Source: Propionibacteriaceae bacterium (GTDB taxonomy: Bacteria > Actinomycetota > Actinomycetes > Propionibacteriales > Propionibacteriaceae). Taken from it: a stretch of 41,263 nucleotides of DNA. The notes beneath the pieces are model-generated. The model worked only from the letters and a program-made list of their open reading frames with translations, did not search any database and had not been told where the DNA came from. Location of the stretch: positions 1 through 41,263 of the forward strand of contig JAUNSA010000005.1 in assembly GCA_030539405.1 (NCBI GenBank), read 5' to 3'. The position numbers were made by a program, and so were the translations under genes. Shown in pieces: positions 23,669 through 30,407 of this stretch; position 1 is the stretch's first letter, and each line of letters opens with the position of its first letter.

Positions 23669-24983
23669 CGCGCTCACCGCGGCCTTGCATGACATCCGGG
23701 CTGACGTGCGCGACCGCGTGCTCGACTACGCCCGCACCTCGTGGGACCACCTCGGCGACTGGCGCGACGACGACATAGCCCGGTTCCTGTCCGCGGTCCT
23801 GCCGCAGATCGAGGCGGGCAAGCGCACGATCGCGCAGGCCACCGACACCGCCCTGGCGCTCATGGCCGACACCGCCCCAGCAGGGGTGACCGACCTCGCG
23901 GGCATCCGCGGGGGCGTCACTCCCGCCGAGGTGTACCAGCGGCCCGCTGTCGCCATGCGGTCGGCGCTGGCCGAGGGTAAGCCGTTCGCCGACGCGCTGG
24001 AGGCGGGCGCGCAGCGGCTCGAGTCGCTGGTCAAGACGGACCTGCAGTTGGCACACACCCACCAAGCGCGGGCCACGCTCACCGCTCCAGCCCGCCGCGG
24101 GGCGCGACGCCGAGGCGGCCACGTGGAGGCGTTCCGGCGTGTCCCCTCGGGCAGCGAGAACTGCGCCATGTGCCTGATTGCGAGCACTCAACGCTACTGG
24201 GTGGGCGACCTTATGCCGATCCACCCCGGCTGCGACTGTGGGGTGCAGACCCTCGGCGTTGGTGAGCATGTCGAGCAGGTGATCGACAGCGACCTGCTCG
24301 AGGCCGTCCACGACCAGGTGGAGAGCTTCACCGGCATCTATGACCGGGGCGGCCGTGAGGTCGATTACCGGCTCCTGATCGTCACCCGTGAACACGGCGA
24401 GTATGGGCCGACGATCGGCTGGAAGCACCAGAAGCACACGGGCCCCGACGAGGTCGAACAAGCACGCGAGCGGGTTGTGGTCGCCGAGCCGGAGCCGGAA
24501 TCGGAGCCGACGTCGTCGTGGTTCTTCGAGGCGATCAAGGACGAGAAGCTCCGCAGCCTGGAGCAAGAAGACCTCCTCGACATGTACAACGAGGCGGCCG
24601 CCCTGAACGACCCGCAGGCCGTCGCGTTCCTACACAAGGAACTGTTGCGGCGCGACAAGGAGGAAAGCGGATACCGCGGGAGCGGCTATTCTCGGACCGA
24701 GCTACGCGCCATGTACGCCGAGCATGTCGAACGGCAGTATTGGGCGGCTGAGAGTGTCACGAACGGGTTCATGGTGAACCCGCTCGGGCAGGCTCGTGGT
24801 GTGTCGCCGCGCTCGCTGTTCCGACCGAACCCGAAGGAAAGCATGGCCGCGTGGGAACGCCGGGTCGACCGGTACGCGACCGACGAACTGAAAGAGTTTT
24901 GGAGCCAGCACGGCCGGTGGACGTTTGAGGCGTTCGCAGGTGACCCGGACGCTATCGCCCGCGCGAGAACGGTGGAGTACTAA
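23640..24983 (+). CDS. MuF-like minor head protein
   Basis: The 447-residue protein starts at GTG 23640 inside the portal gene. The N-terminal two-fifths is helical (ALHDIRADVRDRVLDYARTS) and leads to the MuF core VEAFRRVPSGSENCAMCLIA, then MPIHPGCDCGV (about residues 160-205), where the Cys/His residues probably bind zinc. MuF proteins sit inside the capsid at the portal. After a flexible acidic linker (EPEPESEPTS) comes a C-terminal helical domain (LRAMYAEHVERQYWAAESVT, then RYATDELKEFWSQHGRWTFE) also known from other actinophage head proteins. Confidence 0.85.
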   Translation: MAELTPGQRDALTAALHDIRADVRDRVLDYARTSWDHLGDWRDDDIARFLSAVLPQIEAGKRTIAQATDTALALMADTAPAGVTDLAGIRGGVTPAEVYQRPAVAMRSALAEGKPFADALEAGAQRLESLVKTDLQLAHTHQARATLTAPARRGARRRGGHVEAFRRVPSGSENCAMCLIASTQRYWVGDLMPIHPGCDCGVQTLGVGEHVEQVIDSDLLEAVHDQVESFTGIYDRGGREVDYRLLIVTREHGEYGPTIGWKHQKHTGPDEVEQARERVVVAEPEPESEPTSSWFFEAIKDEKLRSLEQEDLLDMYNEAAALNDPQAVAFLHKELLRRDKEESGYRGSGYSRTELRAMYAEHVERQYWAAESVTNGFMVNPLGQARGVSPRSLFRPNPKESMAAWERRVDRYATDELKEFWSQHGRWTFEAFAGDPDAIARARTVEY

Positions 24984-24986
24984 GCC

Positions 24987-25322
24987 ATGACGTGGACCGA
25001 CGAGCAGAACGCCGAACTGAACGCCCGGCTGCGCCGGGAGAACATCGAACTGGCTGAGTGGTCGGCGGCCGTCCTCGCGGGCAAGATTCGCCTCGAGGGC
25101 GCCGAACGGGACGCCCAGCGGCTTGGGTTCTGGCATGGGCGGCAGCGGGCCGATGACGACACCCGCAAGACGGCCACACAGGACTACACAGCCCGGCAGC
25201 GCATCGCCTACGCCCGCGGCGTCGGCGAAGGCCGGGCCATGTCGCCTGTCCCGGAGGATGCTGTGCAGCCGCCCAGCGCCGCCGAACTGATCCGCAAGCT
25301 ACGACAAGAACGCGGCCTCTAG
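24987..25322 (+). CDS. Uncharacterised head-region protein
   Basis: This 111-residue protein begins 3 bases after the MuF gene. It is highly charged and helical (EQNAELNARLRRENIELAEW, LEGAERDAQRLGFWHGRQRA) with probable coiled-coil character. A terminator-like hairpin follows directly. I recognise no family; the position between MuF and scaffold suggests a head-assembly accessory. Confidence 0.68.
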   Translation: MTWTDEQNAELNARLRRENIELAEWSAAVLAGKIRLEGAERDAQRLGFWHGRQRADDDTRKTATQDYTARQRIAYARGVGEGRAMSPVPEDAVQPPSAAELIRKLRQERGL

Positions 25323-25339
25323 CCGCGCCCCCTACCAGG

Positions 25340-25373
25340 AGGGCCCCCGCCACATCGGCTGGGGGCCCTTTCT
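25340..25373 (+). terminator. Intrinsic terminator-like hairpin before scaffold gene
   Basis: Arms AGGGCCCCC (25340-25348) and GGGGGCCCT (25361-25369) form a 9-bp stem with a 12-base loop and are followed by TTCTC, giving a short pyrimidine run. It lies between the 111-residue gene and the scaffold/capsid genes. It may separate lower-level head genes from the highly expressed scaffold and capsid. Confidence 0.65.
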
Positions 25374-25407
25374 CATGCCCACACATCCGAGGGAAGGAAA
25401 CCGCACC

Positions 25408-25908
25408 ATGACCAACAAGACCCCGCAGGCTGAGGCCAGCGCCGCCGAGGCTGACACCACCACCAAGGCGCCCGACGCCGGGCAGACCGAGGAGGCCGCC
25501 TACACGCCGCCCGCGACGAAGGCTGACCTTGACGCGCTGATCGCTGAGCGTGTCGCCCAGTTCGCCGACTACGACGAGCTGAAGGGCAAGGCCGCCAAGT
25601 TCGACGAGGCCGAGAACGCGAACAAGTCCGAGTTGCAGCGCGCCCAGGAAGCCGCCGCCGAGGCCAGCAAGCGGGCCGAGGCAGCCGAGGCGCGTGTGCT
25701 GCGCGCCGACGTGGCCGCCGACAAGGGCGTCCCGGCTGCTCTGCTGTCGGGCAGCACCAAGGCCGAGCTGGAGGCGTCTGCGGACGCGCTGCTCAAGTTC
25801 AAGGGCACCGCCCCCAAGGCCGCTCCCCCATCAGGTTCGGGCGGCCCCATTCACCAGGCGCCGGGCAAGACCGGCGACTGGCTCCGTGACTCCCTCAGCG
25901 CCCGCTGA
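25408..25908 (+). CDS. Capsid scaffolding protein (DUF4355-like)
   Basis: This 166-residue acidic, Ala/Glu-rich, mostly coiled-coil protein (ADLDALIAERVAQFADYDEL, then NKSELQRAQEAAAEASKRAE and RVLRADVAADKGVPAALLSG) has the composition and C-terminal layout of phage scaffold proteins. It lies just before the major capsid gene. Scaffolds guide procapsid assembly and then leave. Start ATG 25408 follows GGAAGGAAA, one of the strongest ribosome sites here, fitting high expression. Confidence 0.85.
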   Translation: MTNKTPQAEASAAEADTTTKAPDAGQTEEAAYTPPATKADLDALIAERVAQFADYDELKGKAAKFDEAENANKSELQRAQEAAAEASKRAEAAEARVLRADVAADKGVPAALLSGSTKAELEASADALLKFKGTAPKAAPPSGSGGPIHQAPGKTGDWLRDSLSAR

Positions 25909-25931
25909 GGCGAAACCGAAAGGAAACACCA

Positions 25932-26891
25932 ATGGCCGGATTCGACCAGATCATCGGGCGCGCCGACGTCAACGACGCGATGATGCCCGACGAGGTCATC
26001 AAGGAAATCATCCAGACCTCCCCCGAGGACTCCGTGGTCCTCACGCGTGCCCGCAAGGCGCGCATGTCCAAGAAGAAGGCGAAGCAGCCCGTGTTGGCGA
26101 CCCTGCCGGACGCCTACTGGGTGAGCGGCGACACGGGCATGAAGCAGACCACCAAGGCCGAGTGGAGCGGCATCAACATCACCGCCGAGGAACTGGCCGT
26201 GATCGTGCCCATTCCGGACGCGCTCGTGGACGACACCGACGTGCCCCTGTGGGACGAGGTGCGCCCGCTGCTGAAGGAGGCGATCGGCAAGAAGGTCGAC
26301 CAGGCTGCCCTGTTCGGCACGGACAAGCCCGAGAGCTGGCCGCAGGGCATCATTCCCGCCGCTATCGCCGCCGGGAACGTCGCCCAGCTCGGGGCCGAGA
26401 AGAACCTGGCCGACGCGTTCGCCGAGGTCGCCGAGATGGCGTCTGTTCAGGGCGCGAGCGTGAACGCGTTCGCAACCCGCCCGGGCCTGAACTGGAAGCT
26501 CCGCGGTTTGAAGGACGCCAACGGCCAGTACCTGTTCGGCGCGCCGACGCAGGGCGGTCACGCGAGCCTGTTCGGTTACACGCTCGACGAGGTCCGCAAC
26601 GGCGCCTGGGACCCCGCGGTTGCCGAGGGTGTGGCGCTCGACTGGTCCAAGTTCGTCGTTGGCATCCGCCAGGACATCACCTATGACCTGTTCAAGGAGG
26701 GCGTCATCAGCGACAGCGACGGCAAGGTGATTCTGAACCTCATGCAGCAGGACACGAAGGCGCTGCGCGTCGTGTTCCGTGTCGGCTTCCAGGTGGCCCA
26801 GCCGCTGACTCGCCTGAGCAAGACCGACAGCGAGGGTAACGCTAAGCCCGCCTACCCGGCGGGTGTTGTCACGCCCGCGGCGTCCGTCTGA
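25932..26891 (+). CDS. Major capsid protein (HK97 fold)
   Basis: The 319-residue protein forms the capsid shell. Features of the HK97-like family are the N-terminal helical arm (PDEVIKEIIQTSPEDSVVLT), an E-loop region (VLATLPDAYWVSGDTGMKQT), the spine-helix area (WDEVRPLLKEAIGKKVDQAA), LFGTDKPESWP, and the A-domain end with VGIRQDITYDLFKEGV and VVFRVGFQVAQPL. No separate N-terminal delta domain is present, consistent with the separate scaffold gene. Start ATG 25932 has a GAAAGGAAA ribosome site. Confidence 0.93.
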   Translation: MAGFDQIIGRADVNDAMMPDEVIKEIIQTSPEDSVVLTRARKARMSKKKAKQPVLATLPDAYWVSGDTGMKQTTKAEWSGINITAEELAVIVPIPDALVDDTDVPLWDEVRPLLKEAIGKKVDQAALFGTDKPESWPQGIIPAAIAAGNVAQLGAEKNLADAFAEVAEMASVQGASVNAFATRPGLNWKLRGLKDANGQYLFGAPTQGGHASLFGYTLDEVRNGAWDPAVAEGVALDWSKFVVGIRQDITYDLFKEGVISDSDGKVILNLMQQDTKALRVVFRVGFQVAQPLTRLSKTDSEGNAKPAYPAGVVTPAASV

Positions 26892-26892
26892 C

Positions 26893-27138
26893 ATGGCGGC
26901 CCGTCGTAAGCCGACCGCCGTTGAGGTGGAGGCAGTGACCGAACCCGTCGAGGTCGAGACCGTCGAGGTTGAGGCCGAGGCCGAGGCGGACCCCGTCGAG
27001 GCCGAGGGCGGCAAGCCCAAGGACGACGAGACGCCCGCAGGTGACGCGGTCCTGCATGACCCCGACGGCGTGGCCCACACCATCGTCGCCGCGGGCGTGC
27101 AGTCCCTGCTCGCCCTGGGGTGGACGCGCGCCGACTGA
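26893..27138 (+). CDS. Small acidic head-region protein
   Basis: This 81-residue protein begins one base after the capsid stop codon. The first half is a low-complexity run of Val/Glu/Ala (VEVETVEVEAEAEADPVEAE). The second half (DGVAHTIVAAGVQSLLALGW) resembles the short conserved tail of small proteins found after capsid genes in actinophages. It may be a capsid decoration or connector accessory; this is inference from position. Confidence 0.65.
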   Translation: MAARRKPTAVEVEAVTEPVEVETVEVEAEAEADPVEAEGGKPKDDETPAGDAVLHDPDGVAHTIVAAGVQSLLALGWTRAD

Positions 27139-27156
27139 GCCCGAAAGGAGGGCACC

Positions 27157-27774
27157 ATGGACGAGCCGCTCGCTTCCGTTTCCGATGTCGCCGACATGCT
27201 GGGGCGCAACCTGACCGACGACGAGGAACGCCGGGCTGAGATTCTGCTAGGGCAGGCGTCGGCCCGGTTCCGGCGTGAAGCCCGGCAGGACTTCACGCCC
27301 GGCGAGTCCACGGTGCGGCTGCGCGTAGCGAGTGGGTCGGTGTTCCTCCGGCAGGCGCCGGTGGTCGAGGTTGTCTCGGTCACCGGCGCCGAGGGCCAGC
27401 CGGTCAGCTTCCACCTGGTCGGGCAAGTCCTCACTGTGAACACGCTGGACGGGGTGGCGATCAACCTGCCTGTGCGGTCCGCGATGCTGCCGGGGTTCGT
27501 CACCGTGCACTACCGGCACGGTGGCGATGTCCCCGCCGACGTTGTCGGCGCTGTGGCTGGCTGTGTGGTGCGAGTTCTGAACGCTGCTCCCGAAGCCGTC
27601 CAGGGCGTTGCTCAGGCGACGGACACCGACAGCCGAGGGCCGTTCTCCCGGACGCGCCAGCGGCAGTTCGCGCCGTGGGCTGTCGGCGGGCAACTGCTGT
27701 TGTCTCCCGACGATCTGGCGCTGGCCCGGTCGTACCGGCCGACGTTTCCGCGTTTGCTGGTGATGAAGCCGTGA
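27157..27774 (+). CDS. Head-to-tail connector (adaptor, gp15/Gp19-like)
   Basis: The 205-residue product has the helical start of phage connector proteins (VSDVADMLGRNLTDDEERRA, then ILLGQASARFRREARQDFTP), followed by a beta-rich middle (VRLRVASGSVFLRQAPVVEV) and a closing helix region. It corresponds to the first ring attached to the portal. ATG 27157 follows GAAAGGAGG. It overlaps the next gene (GTGA), as is usual in connector operons. Confidence 0.82.
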   Translation: MDEPLASVSDVADMLGRNLTDDEERRAEILLGQASARFRREARQDFTPGESTVRLRVASGSVFLRQAPVVEVVSVTGAEGQPVSFHLVGQVLTVNTLDGVAINLPVRSAMLPGFVTVHYRHGGDVPADVVGAVAGCVVRVLNAAPEAVQGVAQATDTDSRGPFSRTRQRQFAPWAVGGQLLLSPDDLALARSYRPTFPRLLVMKP

Positions 27775-28106
27775 GCGGCGAGCACGTGTACACGCTGCCC
27801 GTCGCCCTGTACGCGCCCGGTAGGGACGCGCACGGGATCACAGACGGGTGGGCGGCTGCCGTACCTGTTCAGGTACACGGGTGGGCAGCGAGCGGGCCGG
27901 ACGCCCAGCCCGTCGAGGCCGACAGGCGGCCCGTCACATCCGAACGCGAGGTGTTCCCGCTCGCCGTGGCAGGCGGCCCTCGCGCCCGGTGGCGGTTCCC
28001 CGACGGCGAGTTTGAGCAGATCGGCTACGCGATCGACTACAGCAACGGGCCCTGGTGGAACGACGGTTCGGCCGTCGTCGTCTACCTCCGGCGCGTGGAG
28101 GGCTGA
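27771..28106 (+). CDS. Head-tail stopper-like protein
   Basis: The 111-residue product starts at GTG 27771. It is beta-rich (HVYTLPVALYAPGRDAHGIT, then VPVQVHGWAASGPDAQPVEA and ARWRFPDGEFEQIGYAID), matching the small SH3-like stopper/head-completion proteins that follow the adaptor in siphovirus gene order. The assignment relies mainly on size, order and beta pattern. Confidence 0.7.
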   Translation: MSGEHVYTLPVALYAPGRDAHGITDGWAAAVPVQVHGWAASGPDAQPVEADRRPVTSEREVFPLAVAGGPRARWRFPDGEFEQIGYAIDYSNGPWWNDGSAVVVYLRRVEG

Positions 28107-28109
28107 CCG

Positions 28110-28349
28110 GTGGCCGCCACAAGGTTCTCGTGGAACATGCGCGGGTTCGCCGACGTGCGCGGGCTGCCCAAGGTCACGGCCCGGCTGAAGGCTGAGGCCG
28201 ATCAGCGCGCGGCCAGGGCCGGGGAAGGCTACGAGACGCGAGGCCCGGAGGTGTCGCGTGGGCGTGGCCGTGGTCGTGCTGCGGTCATTACTGGCAACGC
28301 CCGCGCCCGCCGCGCCGAGGCCAAGCGGCACAACCTAGCGAGGGGGTAA
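28110..28349 (+). CDS. Small HK97-gp10-position protein
   Basis: This 79-residue basic protein (FADVRGLPKVTARLKAEADQ, then RGRGRGRAAVITGNARARRA) sits where a tail completion/gp10-like protein is expected, between stopper and tail terminator. The ITGNARARRAEAKRHNLARG ending resembles the end of gp10-like tail components, but it is shorter than the usual 110-150 residues. It may be a minimal version of that family. Confidence 0.62.
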   Translation: MAATRFSWNMRGFADVRGLPKVTARLKAEADQRAARAGEGYETRGPEVSRGRGRGRAAVITGNARARRAEAKRHNLARG

Positions 28350-28351
28350 CC

Positions 28352-28726
28352 GTGTGGGCTGACGCGTTGGCGATGTGTCGGGAGTACCTGATCGACCATC
28401 CGCACCTGAACTACACCGCGGACACCTGCTCGGCGGATGTCCCCGACCGTCGCCCCGCCCGGTTCCTCGTGCTCGTGGACTCGGGCAGTGAACGCCGCAC
28501 GATCGTCCACCGGGATTCGCGGGTGACGGTCGAGGCATGGAACGCCGCCGGTTCGGCCGCGGCGAAGGAAGACGCCGAGCGCGTGTACGAGGCGCTCGAC
28601 GGATGGGAGTTGGTGCCCGACTTCGACGGTTGGCCGTCGGGGCCCTACAGCCAACCCGACCCCGTAACCGGCACGCCGCGCTACGTGATGACGTGCCTGA
28701 TTCGACACCGACAGGAGAACCCATGA
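28352..28726 (+). CDS. Tail terminator protein
   Basis: The 124-residue product starts at GTG 28352. Its composition and order (WADALAMCREYLIDHPHLNY, RPARFLVLVDSGSERRTIVH, VEAWNAAGSAAAKEDAERVY, then YVMTCLIRHR) match minor tail/tail terminator proteins of the lambda gpU group, which cap the finished tail tube. It lies directly before the tail tube gene apart from one small frame. Moderately secure. Confidence 0.75.
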   Translation: MWADALAMCREYLIDHPHLNYTADTCSADVPDRRPARFLVLVDSGSERRTIVHRDSRVTVEAWNAAGSAAAKEDAERVYEALDGWELVPDFDGWPSGPYSQPDPVTGTPRYVMTCLIRHRQENP

Positions 28727-28917
28727 GCCCCACGCTCTACCACCCGCACACGGCCCACACGATCGACGTGCCCGATGATGCCGCCGACAACTGGCGCGAC
28801 ATCGGCTGGCTCGACGAGTCGCCCGAGAAGGCCACCGACGACAACAGCGAGGATGCCGACGCCACCCGGGCGTCGGCCCCCAAGACCACCAAGACCCAAG
28901 GGAGGAACAGCAAGTGA
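28723..28917 (+). CDS. Small acidic protein before tail tube gene
   Basis: This 64-residue product is linked by ATGA to the tail terminator and GTGA to the tail tube gene. It starts with a compact beta-like stretch (LYHPHTAHTIDVPDDAADNW) and then a disordered charged tail (SEDADATRASAPKTTKTQGR). Small frames of this kind are frequent at this point of actinophage tails; function unknown. Confidence 0.65.
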   Translation: MSPTLYHPHTAHTIDVPDDAADNWRDIGWLDESPEKATDDNSEDADATRASAPKTTKTQGRNSK

Positions 28918-29495
28918 CCGACAAGAACAAGGTGATCGCGGGCAAGCCGAAGGTGGGGGGCGCCGTGTTCCGTGCGCCCCTCGGTACGGCGATCCCGACC
29001 GACGCACGGACCGCCCTGCCCGCCGCGTTCAAGGAACTCGGCTACGTGAGTTCTGACGGCTGGGCCCGTCAGATCAACAAGGCGTACGAGACCATCAACG
29101 CTTGGGGCGGCGACGAGGTCAGCAAGAGCCGCACCGAGCACGGTGTGGGCTTCAACATGACCCTGATCGAGGACCTGAACGCGGACACTCAGACCGCCAA
29201 GTGGGGCACCGCAGCGGTCACCAACACGGCCGCCACGGGCACGCACGGCAACCTCATCACGGTGACCTACACCGGGGAGGACACCGAGCCGGGCGTGTGG
29301 GTGTTCGACATGAACGACCAGGGCAAGCTCCATCGGACCGTGTTCCCGAACGCGTCCGACACCACGGAGAGCTTCGAGCAGACGTTCAGCGACTCCGAGG
29401 CGATCGGCCTGCCGTTCGAGATGACCGCGTACAAGGACAGCACCCTCGGGGCGTTCTTCGTGGACTACACCGACGACGGCCAGACCACCGCCTGA
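28914..29495 (+). CDS. Major tail protein (tail tube)
   Basis: This 193-residue protein forms the hexameric rings of the tail tube. The sequence GGAVFRAPLGTAIPTDARTA, followed by FKELGYVSSDGWARQINKAY, then ETFEQTFSD-type and FFVDYTDDGQTTA endings are characteristic of actinophage major tail proteins. Start GTG 28914 follows a GGGAGG ribosome site. A hairpin directly after the gene may protect its abundant mRNA. Confidence 0.9.
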   Translation: MTDKNKVIAGKPKVGGAVFRAPLGTAIPTDARTALPAAFKELGYVSSDGWARQINKAYETINAWGGDEVSKSRTEHGVGFNMTLIEDLNADTQTAKWGTAAVTNTAATGTHGNLITVTYTGEDTEPGVWVFDMNDQGKLHRTVFPNASDTTESFEQTFSDSEAIGLPFEMTAYKDSTLGAFFVDYTDDGQTTA

Positions 29496-29506
29496 CCCCC
29501 TTGAAC

Positions 29507-29551
29507 GGGCCGGGTGGACGGAGTTCGTGCGGTTCCCCGTTCACCCGGCCC
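29507..29551 (+). terminator. Hairpin after tail tube gene
   Basis: Arms GGGCCGGGTG (29507-29516) and CACCCGGCCC (29542-29551) are perfectly complementary over 10 bp, with a 25-base interior. They start 12 bases after the tail tube stop. No T tract follows. Partial termination here would give more tail tube than chaperone or tape measure. Confidence 0.6.
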
Positions 29552-29613
29552 ACCCATCGCCTCGACAACGAACCGCGCACATCTAGATCCGCACACCTGA
29601 AAGGAACCGCACC

Positions 29614-29946
29614 ATGACCACCAAGGCGAACGCCCAGACCCCTCGACGCCGCACGACCCCCAAGCCCACGGCCGGCCAAGCCAGGCCGAAAGCGACCGCG
29701 GGCGACAGCATGCGGCGCACCATCGAACTCGACGGCGTCACGATCGAACTCGACCTGGCGCCCGCGCGTAACGTCCGTCTCATGCGCCGACTGAAGCGCG
29801 AGGACATGGAGGCGCTCCTGGAGTTCTTCGACGGTGTGTTCGGCGCCGACCAGCTCGACATGCTGGAGGACCGGTTCAACCTCGTGGACGTCGAGGACTA
29901 CAACGCGTTCCTCCAGCGAGCGATGGGGGCCGTCTCCCCAAACTGA
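29614..29946 (+). CDS. Tail assembly chaperone (gpG-like)
   Basis: This 110-residue product has a basic, flexible N-terminal third (PRRRTTPKPTAGQARPKATA) and a helical core (IELDGVTIELDLAPARNVRL, then LMRRLKREDMEALLEFFDGV). It lies between tail tube and tape measure genes, the fixed position of lambda gpG. ATG 29614 follows GAAAGGAAC. The last sense codons form a -1 slippery heptamer just before the TGA stop, so part of translation continues into the next frame to make the longer GT protein. Confidence 0.88.
   Translation: MTTKANAQTPRRRTTPKPTAGQARPKATAGDSMRRTIELDGVTIELDLAPARNVRLMRRLKREDMEALLEFFDGVFGADQLDMLEDRFNLVDVEDYNAFLQRAMGAVSPN
29937..29943 (+). promoter_or_regulatory. -1 programmed ribosomal frameshift site CCCAAAC
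   Basis: In the gpG frame the last codons read TCC CCA AAC TGA, so CCCAAAC lies in the canonical X-XXY-YYZ register directly before the stop. A slip of one base back leads into the open frame that continues from 29943 to 30350. Frameshifting at this gene pair is conserved in tailed phages, and the downstream frame has no ribosome site of its own. Confidence 0.88.
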
Positions 29947-30350
29947 CGGCGCTGGTCGCCCTGCTGATTCGCCACCGCGGCCCCCTCGTGGCCGACTTCT
30001 GGCGCTACTACGGGCGGGGTGTCGACCAGCTGCTTGCCGACGGGGTGGACGTCGAGGACGTGGCCGACATGGCCGCACACCTCCCGCGAGAGTCGGCGAC
30101 CATGTTGGCGCTGGTGCCCCGCCAGCCTGCCGAAGCGTGGGACGCCAACACGCACCTACTGGCCCACCTCGGCGACCTACTCGCCGGGGCCAACTGGCAG
30201 CGCGGCGGCGGCAAGGGCAAGCGCCCGAAGCCATTGCAGCGCCCGAAAGCCGGACCCGCCGAAGAACTCCCCGACAGGGAAGCAATCAGCGAGTTCCGGG
30301 AGTGGTACGCCGCCCAACCGGGAGGCCGCCCACTTCACACAACTGAATAG
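29943..30350 (+). CDS. Tail assembly chaperone frameshift extension (T part of gpGT)
   Basis: The segment is translated only after the -1 shift at CCCAAAC and is joined to gpG, giving a fusion of about 245 residues. It begins LTALVALLIRHRGPLVADFW, continues RYYGRGVDQLLADGVDVEDV and ends with a charged region. Its start in the ribosomal frame is set by the slip, not by a start codon; the GTG at 29988 has no ribosome site. In lambda, gpGT binds the tape measure and recruits tail tube subunits. The size fits the family. Confidence 0.85.
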   Translation: MTALVALLIRHRGPLVADFWRYYGRGVDQLLADGVDVEDVADMAAHLPRESATMLALVPRQPAEAWDANTHLLAHLGDLLAGANWQRGGGKGKRPKPLQRPKAGPAEELPDREAISEFREWYAAQPGGRPLHTTE

Positions 30351-30353
30351 TGC

Positions 30354-30391
30354 GCCGGGCTGCGCCCCCACGTGTGGGGTTGCAGCCCGGC
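30354..30391 (+). terminator. Large hairpin between GT and tape measure genes
   Basis: Outer arms GCCGGGCTGC (30354-30363) and GCAGCCCGGC (30382-30391) pair perfectly, and inner arms CCCCAC (30366-30371) and GTGGGG (30374-30379) pair around a 2-base loop, giving about 16 base pairs with a small internal bulge. It begins just after the GT stop and ends 9 bases before the tape measure ribosome site. It could limit transcription or shape tape measure translation. Confidence 0.68.
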
Positions 30392-30407
30392 GGCAGAACC
30401 AAAGGGG

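Noticed and set aside
29988-30350. Independent start of the second tail chaperone frame at GTG 29988
   Set aside because: No ribosome site precedes it, and the CCCAAAC slip site gives a better explanation with additional coding sequence upstream.
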